Shown: positions 40,293-54,100 of the stretch, one piece after another | How the letters are laid out: the number at the start of each line of letters is the position of its first letter | Numbering within the stretch: the stretch's first letter is position 1 | Assembly (NCBI GenBank): GCA_040954595.2 | Contig: CM082594.2 | Coordinates: 8,308,001 to 8,372,000 of the forward strand | Reading direction: 5' to 3' | Length of the DNA stretch: 64,000 nt | From: Balanoglossus misakiensis | Taxonomy: Eukaryota; Hemichordata | Position numbers and translations under genes: made by a program | Notes under the pieces: model-generated | Databases searched by the model: none | What the model was told of the DNA's origin: nothing | The model's input: the letters and a program-made list of their open reading frames with translations, nothing else

Positions 40293-43200
40293 ATGGGCGA
40301 CTCGTCCTCTGAGTGCTCCCCAATGCCACCGTTCCTCATTGTCAGCAACGAGATTTGTTACCAGCTGACACTGGTCACATTCGTCGTGGTGCTGGCTTTC
40401 ACCGCGTCGAAGTGCTCGTACAACACGTTCCGGCAATGGCGGTCCAAGCTGACGATCGTGGTGCTCGGCTGCGATCCCGTCGGCCTGACGACCGTGCTCA
40501 TCGCCGCCAAGTCGAGCAAGACGTCCAAGATCATCTTGCTGGAGGAGAAGAGCCGCAAGTATCTGGTCGCTCAATCGCAGCAAGTGGCTCTCGACGCACG
40601 CTCCGTTCAATTCCTCAAGAGACTGGATGTTGACTTCGACAACATTGAGGGGTGTTGGCAGGATGAGAAATTCTGCACGCCAGTCGGCGTTCTGCAAGAG
40701 TACCTTCTCGGTTTAGTCGAGAGACAGAACGCCAACATCGAAGTCAAGTTCCACACTAAGGTACGTTGATCATTCTGTGCATACGCCGAGCTGTTTGGTT
40801 TGGGAAAGTAATTCATGTCGGAATGATTGCGTTTTACTGTTTATCATTTACAGTTCAGTGGAGGGGAAGGTATCCACACTTATTTGTCGGTACACTTAGA
40901 ATTACAATTGGGATAATACAATCCCTTCTGGCGTCAGTCTAAATAGCTTTTTGTGATGTAAGCGCACTGGCGTAGATTGACTATACAATGGTGGTGGGCT
41001 TTTGATCATAAAAAATCAAACCTCTTAAAGACGCACTCGGAGGGACGTATGCAAGGATGACGTTCGGTCAGATAACGTGTGCATTTCGAAAAGACATTGA
41101 CCCCGCTATGAAATCTGCGGTCTGTGTTGACAGAGATACCATCTGCGAAAACACCAGGATCGTCTGTGGGTTTGCTTTTAATCGAACCCTTTGTTTGAAA
41201 TCTATAGATACAAAGTAATTAAAGCACGTGTTGTTATAGACTGCAATGAATCTGTTGTTACAACTTCGATCGCATCGTTTACCGTAAAGAAAGGTATGCT
41301 AGACAACGTAAATATGTTGGACGTCTTTGCCAGTCGCGTAACGTCTTTGATACTTGGCGTCGCGACTTTACCCAACGACCCTGTCCCTATAGGACACATT
41401 TTTATGGACCCGAAACAGAACACCTGGAAACAATAAACAGCGAATAAACACTGAGTGCATGTCATTTACAGTAAGCCAATAAGACAGCTTTCACCTGTAG
41501 TTTGAGAGCAATATCACGTCGGTCACCATTTGTATACGTACATATACAAATTTTGCACTGCGATGTCATCGGGCGTTGAATATTATTAAATTATCTCAAG
41601 GTATCGGGACGTTATTGCGAAATATTTGGGATTCTACGCTGCCTCGGCCGGCTGCAGAACGTGTTTGTACTCTGACGGTAATTAGAATTGCTGCACAATC
41701 TCGAAGGAATTGCTAAATGTGAATAACTAAACGTTTAGTTTCTTGAGGTACGGCTTCGACGCAGAGACTCCTTATCTCGGCGGGGTTTCGTCGCTAGGAT
41801 TTTTTGAGTGTCACACGTAAACACCGTCGGTCCGCCAGCTCATTCATTAATTCACGAGATGACGGACTACGTTCGTGCTACACGAGTGAATACAAGCGAG
41901 ACGCCTACGCTGCGCTCGACAGTGACGTTATCTGCCGCTGAAACATGAAAAGGTAGACCGTATATACCCTTCGGGACTCACGTTTTCAGCAACATGAAAG
42001 CCAGATAGATGTGTTTCACTCTGTCCATTTCCAGTTTATGAGGAATCCTTGTCAAACGCCCAAAACATGACAAAACACGTGCAATCAACAATTAATAAGG
42101 TTTTCCTGTTTCCACCTTGATCATACGCATTCCCCAAAGCTATGAACTGTGTATATAATGAGCAATTTTAGCTTTGAAGGCGAATAATTTTATATATATA
42201 TATATCCTAATGCCCCGATAGTTCATAGTATGATGATGTCAATTCCATGACAACAAGATAGTCCTCGCCCTCATAATTAACAATGCATGGGCTGGTTGAA
42301 TTCCAGCCACATTTGTCATTAAATTGTAATTTAATTATTAAAGAAAAACATGGAAAAATTTTCAGAGAGGGATTACAACTCGATCTGCACAGATATTGAA
42401 TGACGTGACCGTGTGTGTTATTGTGTGTTCAATACGATGAGAGCAGCGCGCTGTGAATGTTGGATTATAGCGATCCCAAGGTGACTCAGTTTTAAATTGA
42501 TTTGCGGCTGCCTGAAAACTAATCCTGGCACAAGACATTGCATCGGCGCATCGTTCTTGTAAAAGTGCATCTCTCCGATTTATTATAGCTTGACTGGATG
42601 TATGTTATCACGAGCTGTTTCGGCGGTGCCCCCGGCCGCTCTGTCGCTCCTGATTTTGTCCAAGCTTTATACGTCGGCCATGTCTCAAATTCTTCTGTTT
42701 CCCATCATGTTTTGCATTTCTGCGATCAAGAGTGGTTTCCAAGGTAACCTGGTTCGTATACGTGCAGTTGCGACTTCATTGCGACCAGTACGACATTGAT
42801 CAGTTTCGGTGGCATCATGATTATATAGGGCGACTTTTCTTACTGACATTATGCGACCATATTTGAGTGCGGCACCCATTTATTGATTAATCTTTGCTCA
42901 AATTTGCATATGCAGATATACTCAGTGGATCGTGATGCGTGTCTTCACTCATATAATACAAGATTAACCTAAATTGTTTAGAAACTGGATCTCTTTCAAA
43001 ACATATTCTTTTTTTCCCTTTGCAATCTCCCTACCAATCAGCCAGAGGCAATTTTAAGCCTTAATACAACGAGAGAAAAATCGGCAATATGAGATGGGTG
43101 TTGCTATAAAAGGTTATGGCCGTTTTCACAGTAATCCCCCGCAATTTCATCTGTGAACACTTTTTTTCTCAATTCGAGTTGAAATAATGGTAAAGAACAC

Positions 43201-46200
43201 TGTTATTAATCTAAGCGTAAATAGCTGTAGGCAGTGGTTGGATACGGATAGCACGCATGGTATCATTAGTACGGTCATATTTTACTGAACCTTTCAACGT
43301 TTACTTCCAACGGATACGTACATCTATGTTTGTACACACGTCATCTGAACGCAATTAATGGGGACTGAGACATTAAAATACATTTTGAGTAATCAAATTC
43401 GAATCAATCACCTAAAAGTTTGGCACTCCGAGGTATTCAAGTATTAGATTTTTTACTGGGTTTTCTACATTAGAATATATGGGTGACGGAGGGCCTTTAT
43501 TACAAACACCGTGCTCCCAGGATCACTTTTTATTGCTCAGGTTCTTTCATGGTTAATTTGACGCGCATTGGCTGGATCAGCTGAGCTTTCAGAAGTAAGG
43601 CCTGATCATCATTAAAACCGAATTATTTCCCATTTTTGCTCCGTTTCCGTGATGACGTCATCTCGCAACTTGTGTTCGGGAATGTATTCACCATATTCTA
43701 GGATATCTCTTTGCCTTTTCCGAGAAATGATGGTGACTCATTTTTTTTACCTATATCAGGACGTGCAGAGTAATATATATACACAAAAATATGGTAACCA
43801 CGGGAGGACAGTGTGGCGCTGGTCGTTTCAGAAACCTGGTTCTGACCCGAAGTGACAAACTGACATGTCATGGAGATTGTTAATCAATCTGCGCAGTGGA
43901 TGTCTGTCAGGTCCCGGCAGGCAGGTGTGTTGTCCCCACCACGTCTTCCATCATTCCATTAGTTTCGTGTGCAATGCAGAATAAGATACATCCTGTTTGG
44001 AATTGAGGTTTTTTGTCTGCGGCGATATTCAAGGTGTTCAACGAGGGTTGCAAGCCGTCAATGCGGTGAATAATATCCAGTTTGGGATATGCAATCACGA
44101 CTTGTCATTTTTAGGGGTGATAATGGATAGTCAGAACGTTTCGCATTTGTTGAAAATGTTGCACGGATAGAATATGATCAGTCAGACGTGTGTAAAGGAG
44201 ACGAGACAAGTGTTTGTGCATACCCAATCAGAAATGCTTGTCACACGACAATCATGCCTTTCGCATGCAGCTTGTTAGTTCACACACCCGGTATAATTGG
44301 ACTTGCCGGCTGGTTTGAAAAGCGACTGACGATCCTAGACGCTTACTTGTGATTGCGGAAGCACGGACGTATTGTGATGGATTGCGAAAGATTCCTTTCA
44401 TGAAAGAAATGTCCAGACAAGCAAGTTTTATTGGACAAAACGCATTTCTAGGGTTGAACGATGCGGACTGTCTCCCCTGGGTGACGTCACGCCACGCCAC
44501 CTCATGTTATGAATCAAATATGTCAAAGAACAGCGGCCTCCAGTCGACCATATTGGATCAGTTCGCAAACAAAACTGGTACGCATATGCACACATCATGA
44601 TGCATTGTCTTGGTCCATCTCTGAGCCACACTCCCTGTCTGTGGTTTGATATAAGATGCGTTGACCCCATACGCATAAACTAAGACTCAAGAACACTGAA
44701 CTCTGTGAAAAGCCTGCAGAGAATGAAATCACACACACTCATTTCCATCAACCTCTCAAATACTGTGTCAGCGATTTTCTAAATAAACGCTGTCAATCCA
44801 AAAGATATCAAACTACAATACGAATATAACAACCTGGATTAGGTTCCCGGAATCAGGAAGCTTTGTGGAATCATCAATTTTAAAGATGTAAGAGAAGAAA
44901 ACGAGTTTCAACAGCTGTAGCCAGCAGTCTTCTTTACTGCCTCAGAAAAAAGGATTACTGAGAAATAATCGCTCTATGTCTCTAATTGGTACAACGATTG
45001 TTATGTGCCATTGTGCTTTGGGGGGTAACTTCGATCAGTGAAGCATTGTACAAGTAACATCTGCGAAGATTGACTTCGCGGAGGTTTTAGAAGGCCAGGC
45101 TTGCTGTGGGGATGCTATTAACCCCCGGTTCAGTCTTTGTAGTCAATCGTACTACATTATGTTGACCTTTAAAGAAGAGCATTTATTACATTCTGCTTGA
45201 ATTATCCAAGCGATTGAATCTCTGTGAAATTTTCTTGATTGCATTACCCTTGCAGTTTTATCAGAATAATAACGAATTTCTCCCCCCAACTTTTCAGCTG
45301 TCGAAATCACTAGTGGACAATCTCTGTTCGAGCAAGCAACGGGTACTTATCGCCATCTGTGATAGCGGCAGCTCCAATTGGTCCACATTACTCTGCATCA
45401 ACGATGAGTTCGTTCAGGAGTCGTGCAAACTGTACGGCGCCGTGGCTAAGCTGGAGCGCATGGACCAACAGCAAATCCCCACCCCGGAGACCACTGTGAA
45501 CCGCTTGAACCTTGACCTTTCCGCCTTCGGGGGAGATTTCTGCCAGACGGATTCGACGAGACTCACTTTCCATCTGAAGATATTTGGAACGCTCAGGCAC
45601 CGGATCATTGCCTTAGTTTGTCCCAAGTCAGACTCTTATGTGCTCCGACAATTAAGAATGACTGCAAATCCATGGGTAAGTTTTGTACACGCATAATCCG
45701 CATTTTTGTATGACGGTTGTTAAAATGCTAGACCTACTGAAGTGTGCGCATCGTACGTTTGTGCAGAAAAAGATATTCACTCCACGACCATACAAGATCG
45801 TGAATGTCTTTCGGGCTGCGCGATTGTCACGTGTTCACCAGAATTCATTGCAGATTCCAAGAGTCGCGTATACATTGTACACAGAAAAAATGACATTACG
45901 GATGTATCGAAGTCTAAGGTAGTTCTCAGATACAAAATCCAATTAAAATCATTCTCCTCTCCACTAATTCGAAATCTTGAGAGAAAACTCAATTGACGGT
46001 TGGGACACTTTCGCTGTCCAAAGGCAATCTTCGTTAGTTTTAAATGAATCTTTTAATGGAACACGGATCAATAGCCAACAAGATCTGTAATGATATATAT
46101 CGTGGTTGGGGGTGACTGAAAAGGAGTTATTTGAGGTTTTTGTCGTTGGGTTTAGGAAGATTGACTTTCTACTAACGATATGTATATGACTTCGCGATCG

Positions 46201-47185
46201 TGTCAAGGTGTTGAAATAAATGCTTTGCGATCCAAGGTGCAAAGTATGTTGGGTTCAGGTAAATGATCGCCGCGGAGCTGAGGGTAATTATTCAGTACAA
46301 ATAGAGATAAGTCTAAATAATGGCTGTGTGGGCCGATTTATATCGCAATGCCTACATCGCTATTATCACACGATTTTAAATTATTAAACCCGGCACTATT
46401 GTGCCTTCACTTACATTTTTTTCGACAGATAATGAGGAACATATTTCAGGAATCCTACAATGCATATCGGTTAAAAAATGAACCTCGTCTATCAGACGCA
46501 GCCACAAGAAATGTGAAGTGCAGTCATCGATTATTTGAAGTGAAGCTCTCGTATCGGCGTGAAAACGTCTTGTTCATCGAGGAGGATAACATGGTCGTCA
46601 CAATGGAAGGCCACGCAGCCAGATCCCTTAATCTAAATTCAGGTAAATTGTGGATTATACCAGATCTCTAAATCTAAATTCAGGTGAATTTCGATGAGAT
46701 TGTAATATTCACTGGATACTGATAGTATAGCGGTTATATGTATGTCAGTCGGGTTGCACTGCGACGGAGGGGCTTGTTTCGATAAATTACCGCCCAACAA
46801 TCGGAGCAGTCTATTCGTGAAAATTGGACGTAACGAGCATCGAGCCATTAAACGGTGGCTGTTAAGACTAATGTCTGTTTTAAAGCGAACGGTTGCAGGA
46901 ACGATTTATGAAGACACACAAACTGGCGGCCCTCCCTGACCCTGTTCTCTCCATTTCGCCACGTCCCTAAACTAATCCATTCGTCTTGATTTACATCTGA
47001 CGACAGGGCTGGGCGTTAATCTGGGTATACGAGCCCTGGAGAACATGAAGAGTTTCATTAGAAACGTGTCACACAGTGACACCAACGTGGCTATGCTGGA
47101 AGCACTGATGAACAAGAATAGAACGGCCATCAAAACATCAGAAGACTTCATAAGGAGCGGCATTCACAATATATTGTACTGCTAA
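40293..47185 (+). CDS. Membrane-anchored FAD-monooxygenase-like protein with altered FAD fingerprints
   Basis: I do not recognise a named gene. Exons 40293-40760, 45298-45675, 46429-46642 and 47007-47185 join with agreeing phases to 1,239 bases, or 412 residues. Residues 23-39 form one hydrophobic segment, a likely membrane anchor. Next comes a beta-alpha-beta unit at 53-86, TIVVLGCDPVGLTTVLIAAK then IILLEEK, where FAD hydroxylases have GxGPxG; here the third position is Asp. A CDSGSS motif at 177-182 sits where these enzymes have a DG motif. F-E-V-K..YRRENVLFI at 318-332, G343-H344 in place of the usual GD, and GLGVNLGIRALENM at 354-367 fit the closing FAD-binding segment of PHBH/MICAL-type flavoproteins. 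No CH or LIM domain follows, so it is not a full MICAL. It could be a flavoenzyme with relaxed motifs or a pseudoenzyme. An additional exon may be missing (see 45767-45918), and the 4.5-kb intron 1 may hide another. Family assignment is inference. Confidence 0.6.
45767..45918 (+). other. Exon-like block out of frame by one base (flavoprotein-like gene)
   Basis: It is bounded by a good acceptor (tttgtgcag) and a GT donor (AAG followed by gtagtt), and lies between two phase-0 exons of the same gene. Its 152 bases are one short of a multiple of three. One frame starts KKIFTPRPYKIVNVFRAA; the frame that would join the next exon reads IVTCSPEFIADSKSRVY and continues to the donor. One missing base would reconcile both. 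It could be a real exon with an assembly error, a decayed exon, or chance. Confidence 0.35.
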
Positions 47186-48473
47186 AAACAGACCATGTAT
47201 CACCTTGAAGAGACAAAACTGACTATACACACGGATGGGCGGAGTGGACTTTAAGACTTTGATTTAAGTTTAATCTGCAACTTATTCAATGGCAATTAAA
47301 AAATACAACTGTATATATCGGGAAATGGAAGAGAGGAAACTCGAAACTCATACTGTACATAATGAATTGAAATCATTGCCATTTCACATCAATGTTATAC
47401 GTATTTATACATATCAACTTTTACGCTGGTAGTGTTTTCAATCTCATCAATCTGTTTGTTTGTTTTTATTGTCGTACTTGGGCATATTATCATTGGTTTC
47501 TTTGTAGTGCCCATTGAAACCACTCCCGTCGACCCTTAGATTTGATATACATGTAGTTCGGGGGGAAATGATGCCGCATGCAGATGTTATGTGGTGACCT
47601 CACTTTGTAACGTGCAAGAACGGTCACGGTCCGCTGGGTTAACCAAGGCACCGATCCATTGCATTCCCCAAGCACGCGTCACTCGCATCGATGCATTTCA
47701 CAATCGCGTGTTAGACCCATAAAACCGTGCTTGAAATTTCACCGGTATTGTGACACGATCAATCGTGTATGAAATTACTGTCATAGAGGAAAGCGAACGG
47801 CATCGTGTACAAGTGGACGGCGAATGGCATGTTCTCCTTTATATAGGTGGCCATATATCGTGACTGACGTTTTATAGCTATCCCAGTTCGTTTTTTAATC
47901 TATACGTGTACAATAATACTGCCGAAATGATTATTGTAATTATGGTTTAATATATTCATCGAGTTTTATAACAGTAATATAATCTTCTGAAATAAACTTC
48001 GGATATTACGATCGGAATTTCAACGCTCGTTTTCAACATTCTTTTGTTGAAATAAAGTGTACGATGTAAAATTCCAGAGTTGAAAGGAAAAGGTTTTCAG
48101 AGGTGAAGACAGCACCATCGAATGTTCTTAAGATCATGAGTGTTTCTTCATCTCTTTATATCGTGTGTGAACAGCATACAATATGAAGTCTGCCTGTGGC
48201 GATGAGGTGGAGTAATAAACTCTGTCGATAGTCGATAACTCTCCCACTTTTCGAGGCACTTGCCGTCATTTCCCCCGAGAGCGCAGATGCGAACACCACG
48301 ACGCGAGAAGGAGGCTAGTGCTGTAATCGTTGTCGTAAACGCCATGACGTCCTTCGCACGAATTTCTGCCGGTTGATAGAGCGGTTATTGTATAAGATCG
48401 CGGTCCCGCCATCACCGTGGTAAAATGCGCCAATATATTGCTGTGACCAATCGGTGTACTCTCCTGCTTTGGG

Positions 48474-48536
48474 TGTCTGTCTGTCTGTGTGTCTGTCTGT
48501 CCGTGAGGCTGTCTGTATATATGTGTGTATGTATGC
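48474..48536. repeat. CTGT/GTGT-rich simple repeat
   Basis: Imperfect CTGT units run into TGTATG units. It is low-complexity sequence in the gene-free region and gives rise to spurious open frames on the minus strand. Confidence 0.8.
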
Positions 48537-50966
48537 ACACATCTTTGGTCGTCAAGTCGGCTTGTGTTTTGATGTATTATAGAAACTGTAATAAATAATT
48601 CACATTAATGGCATTCAGACGAGCACTGCCGATTTTCGTTCACTTAGGAATTAAGAAACACTAATCGTTGCCATAATTCATTACCTTACACAACCAGCTA
48701 GCATTAATCGAGTAATTCTCCCACCATATTACAAAATTACTAACGTGATACGGACGCAAAAAGTACTTTCCAAATTTTCCAGTTACATTTTAGAGATAGA
48801 ATACTGCGAAACGACGGTGTATAAAAGATATCGGCCTTTTTGATATTTTGTAAAGGAAACCCAGATAGAAATCTAGCCTTTTCAGATATGAATAAATTCC
48901 TACCATGCTAATGAGGGAGAAACTGGAACGTCGTTTTTATCACAATGTAATAAACCATGAACAGCGCGCGCCTTTGAATATACAATCTCTTTCAGAGATC
49001 AGTGGTCCTAGCTAACATCACCATGGTAACACAAATTAATTCGCGGTACATGTATAATCATCGCATTCTTTTTGCATGAAGATGTAATCATTTTGTTACC
49101 TATAAGCCTGAATAATTCGAGAGTATCATGGCTGGCGAATACTTTCCTTTTCCGGCGGTATTTTTTTCTCGGGCTTCAGGGGCAGATCTGGAAAATCTCT
49201 TAACTGCAGGAGGATTATTATTCTCTGGCTCTGTTTTCCTGGAAAACATCTCTGAATGTCAAGAGAAGTCGAACCCTGCTGTCAGTTGAAAATTTCGTTC
49301 TGCATCTCAAGCGATTTGTCCTCCCAATCATCATTGCCGTTTGATTGAATAACATTTCGCGGGAGACAGTTGTGCCGGCACAGAGGGATAAATTCGACAA
49401 AATGTATTACATCCACGTCGTTAATTGACGCTCTTAGCTCTTTTCATGTCCCGTGTGTTTCTGTTTGGTGACTTACGTTCATGATAATCACCCTGATTCC
49501 AAATGCAATTTTCTTAATTCTCACCGAGTCACCGTTACATCATCCATTACGCAAATTGATTTTGTCTGCAATGGAAATGCGATTATTTAACCAAACTGGT
49601 CCAGTGCCTTGCATGCACAGCTGTAGTATATGGCCATTAACTGCCTCCTTAGAAAATGCAAGTGCATCGCAAATTTCATAAATCACTTCTCACAAATTGT
49701 CGTTCACTCTTCCCCGTGGCTACGATAGTTTGCCTGCTCAGTAGTAGATACACGAATGGGAGCCGAAGTGACCTGCTCGTGACATAGCCCTGTCAGTGGC
49801 ATCCATTTTACGATTTTCAGCCGATTTTTTTTTCTTTTCGAGTGTTCCTTGAACACATCCAATGTCTACATGATAGTACAAGTAAACAATTAAATAAATA
49901 TTTTGCGTAGATTTACAATGATGTAGAGTCACAACCATTTGAGTTTGTCCAGCTGAGTTTGATGTATTCTTCATGGAGATATAACATGATGGACTCCTTC
50001 AAAAGCATCGCGTGATTATCCTGTATTCCTTGCCAGTAGGTGACAGCTTGACCTTTAAGCTGGATTAATCCTTAGGTGTATCTTGTATCCACATTGCCTT
50101 CTAATATGCGCCTAACAATGTGATTACAGGGGTTACACACTATGCCTGCACCTCTTGTTAAAATGCACATGCATTGGCTAAATAGCTCAGCTGGATTTCC
50201 CTTATGCATGCACGCACATAATTCCCTCTTGTACTTTGAGTTTTCCGTCTACGTTTCCTTGGTTTCATTGCTACTGTCATCAACATAGAATTTCATTCAT
50301 GTCTGGCATAAACTATTTTGTGAGTTAAAATTCGTACACCTGCCTATTTCCTCAAGGTTAGTAGACAACCTTTATCTAAAATGTTTGAGATCGCCTAGGC
50401 CTATATAATGTGCTGCTGAGATTTTCATTAAAATTTCCTCGAGGAGTCTGGAGTATTTCTTCATTCTAATGGCCGTCACGTCTGTCTGTCTGATAGATAA
50501 TCCCTGTGTTATCCCGTGTGAAGAGATTGTCCTGTATTAACACCAGACAAGATTATGTGTCTGCGCCGTTGTAATAGATAGTCTCATATTCAGCATCCTG
50601 TCCAGAAGGTATTTTGAAAGCGTCAGTCTCAGAACTCTGATCTATACTTTTTTGTGTCTACTTGATAAGCAGCGTGGTTTCATCTTCACGGATATGAGTG
50701 CACAGAGCATTGGTATCAGCTAGATTAAACGTTGAATTTGTTGTGCTGCAGCCCTTGTAAAATCTGTGACATCAGAATAGCCAACACCTTTACTGGCTAG
50801 TAAGATTTCTTTTGTTTAGGGTGACCAGGTGTTGATGAATATTTATTTGATTGACATGTATAAATACACGTGCTACCATGTGGTCAGGTTGCTATTTTTT
50901 CGCTGGACATTGTGCCGATAACTTCAATGCTGGGGACTCCATGCTGCTGTTTGGGACTTTTTGCAG

Positions 50967-51100
50967 GCTGTTTCGTTTGACTTCAAGGACTTCAGAAGTT
51001 GTGAGTGCATGCACACCACTCGGACCTAAACCAGACTTTGCTGCTGTTTTGTTTGACTTCTAGTTGTAAGTACACACCACTCGGACCGAAACCAGACTTT
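50967..51100. repeat. Tandem imperfect duplication, two units of about 60-73 bases
   Basis: Unit 1 (50967-51039) and unit 2 (51040-51100) share GTTTGACTTC, AGTTGTRAGT and the block CACCACTCGGACC.AAACC followed by AGACTTT. Unit 2 lacks about 12 bases in the middle. Both units carry a splice-donor-like string (GTGAGT and GTAAGT). Confidence 0.75.
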
Positions 51101-54100
51101 CCTGTACGTCGGAAGTCTTTGACTTTACTGCATATTTGCTGCTCGTGTGCTTCACGACTGGAGTCCTAGCTGAGTATACGGAGTGCTGTGTGTGTGGTTC
51201 AGTTTGGTTCGCGTTCATTGTTTTATGACCTGTGAATCCCTTTTTTACCTGCAACTTAATTTTGTTAGTATAGCGAATAGCCATTAAATACTTTTTATAA
51301 AGGAAAACCACTGACTTCGCCCTTTCTGTCATAACAATACTTCGCTATTTAGATGGTGCACAATTCAGATCAGTACTGTCTAAATCTGTGTTATAGTTCG
51401 GCCTTGCATGTTGGCAATGCTCTCAAAGATATACGTGAATGTACGAGACTTTCACTGTCACTTGTACAGGTTGGCAAGCGAATCAAAGCTTAGAAACCTG
51501 TTTCTTCGTCTCAGTCTTGTATTTAAAGTGACAATTGACCGTACCATACTCGAAAGACGTACACGCAGTGGCTTTGTCGTCTTTTACCTTGCCGATCAAC
51601 GTCAGTTTGCATTAGCGTAATGGTGTGCCCTTTGTCGAAGTTCTTAATATCTCGATATGCAATCTGTTAAAGGCTGGCTATTCTTAGAATCATACTTCCA
51701 TCACAAGCAAGTCGCCATGTGATAATATTGCAGCCTTACAGTGCATGTGACACTTTTCAATCTTCTTTATTATTACTAGCGACATCTAACGATAATAACA
51801 TTCAAGATTTGTCAGATGCTGTGACAAGCAATTGACATTTCAAAGCTCTGGACCTACTAAAAGGTAATCCCAGTAATTGAAATGGGTGAAAATTCTAACT
51901 GTCGGTAAAATGACAGTCGAGTGCAGTTTTGCCCTAGAAGGTGTTTGAGTTAGAATAAAAATCAGATCACATATTCAGACAAATCAAAGGTTCAAAATAC
52001 AATGCCTTTCTTGTGTGTTAATGTATACAACTCATTTTGCCCATATTAATTCATGTGTAGAGCCTAGCTTGGAAATGAGAAATCTCTCTAGTTATTTAGC
52101 AATAAATTTTGTGTGCAACATTATCGTCAGTGCGAAATTTCAAAATGGCCACCAATCTCTGTGTTAACGCTATGGGGAAAAAAATTAAAGTGGAGATTTT
52201 TATGAAAACAAGATGGAGAACACCCATTTTTCTTCTTGTTTTCAAAAAGACGCAGACGCTTTTTAATATACTTAAGAATTGAAAGGTTTTGAGGCCTATC
52301 TTTTTTTCTGAAAATTTGTCTCCCAGACGCATATTGCCTTTAACCTAAACGAGATGGAAACGCTAATTTCTGGATCGTTGTCCTTTTCGTCTTACCCCAT
52401 ATAACATTTATCGGCACAGATAAAAGACCAGCCCATTATTCTAAGAACCTCCTCTAGAAATCTAGAAACATGCAGTATCACTAGTTAATGAGCTGGCTCT
52501 GCTTTGTAAACACGATCTGTAAAGTAGTCGATTGTAACTGAAGTATTAGCTCAATCTGTAGAAAGGACTCTAGATTTTCTCCGAAGGTATTAGAACCTTA
52601 CTTCTGTATCTGGAATGTAATGAGCGGAATGATGCGATGGCTGCTCTGTACGCATCCGTAAATATATCGCCTGAGTAATGATAGCACTGTTGTCTGTGAG
52701 ATTATCTGAAGTAATTCGATGAAAGACAAATATACACCGAATTAGCAAACAAAAATACAAGATACAAGATCGTACGGATCACTGAATTACAAGGGGATTA
52801 GGGAAGTGCACAGGCTTGTGTGTTTGTCCACTGTTAAACACCACTGATGTATAGACTCATGACCTTTGACGAACTGGCAATCTGTAACACCTGCAAAGAT
52901 TTCTTGGGGATGACATGCACCCACACTTCCTCTAATAAATTCCCTGATGAATAGTTGCTCTGGCAATCTGCAAAAGAGCTCCTACGATTTTACGGTTCCG
53001 TGTATGCTCCATTTTTATTGCAAAACAATTTTCCACCCTGTGCTTCAATCAAGGGATAGTGAGATTGGCATGCATAAAATCTGAACCTACAAAAATACTG
53101 ATCTATTCTTAGATTTTCCAGTAGGCGTTTGATTGTCTTTTCTTAAACGGCTTGAAAGGTTGCCTCTGGGGGAGTCTTATCACAGACTTTAAAAATCGCC
53201 AGGTTTTCAAAATTTACCATTGGCTGTATAGATGGTGAAACATGCCCTGGTCAGTATCCATCATACAAAACTACACAATTTACAGAAACTGACAAAACTA
53301 TTTAGTGTATTGTGAAATTTGATGGGCTGTAGTGAGAGCTAGTTAACTTCTGAAATGATTTCTAATGGATGGAAAATGAGATGGAAGGCTGAGAAGGAAA
53401 AGGGGAGAGTGATTTGACATCACAGAAAGCATCTTGGGATTTGAACATCAGAGCTAATAACGCATGTGATGGCCACAAGGGGCTTCTGCCAACATTCGTA
53501 CACAGCAGTGCAGTTCTCAAATCTACAGACTCTAGTGCAATACCGGTAACATTGACTAATCTGACAGCAGAAATGTACGATAACAAACACCAAATGTGGA
53601 TTTCGGCGACTGAGAAAGATAGTGTACGGGAGCTTAAAGCATAGCATGAAATGATCACAACTGTCTACAAAATACCTGTGTGAAATGTTTCACAATTTTA
53701 TTTTCACATAGACGTGTTGTAGTTATTCTGAGACCTACTTCCTATTGATTGAACAAGTCTTGTTTTATTAATGGTGCGAGTACTTTGCATCGTGTATTAT
53801 TTGGATCTACAGTACAACAATATTTCGAGAGCAGCTGCACCAAATTTGTTAAAGCTGGATAGACTCATTGATCAAACCAGGGATGTCAGTGTACTGTAAC
53901 CGAGTTGCCTGTGTCTTGCATATTAATTAAAAATTTGCATATCGAACATATTTCTACAATTGGGAAATAAATTCACACCTTCTGAGATAAAGTGGTCAGG
54001 TGATGATATGGTATTAAATGAGGAATGTTCAAGCTCACATGGTAATTTGCATATTTAAGACGGTAATTCCTATTACACACTAAATTTACTTTAAAATTTA

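Noticed and set aside
40227-40697. 156-codon minus-strand open frame opposite flavoprotein exon 1
   Set aside because: The plus strand has a coherent membrane segment and Rossmann-like unit that splices in frame; the antisense frame arises from GC-rich codons.
41208-41436. Possible extra exon in flavoprotein intron 1 (open frame with splice-like borders)
   Set aside because: The phases at both ends disagree with the phase-0 exons on either side, and the peptide shows no flavoprotein motif.
50851-51063. 70-codon open frame in the 47-56 kb region
   Set aside because: No family resemblance and no splice or start context; it overlaps a tandem duplication.
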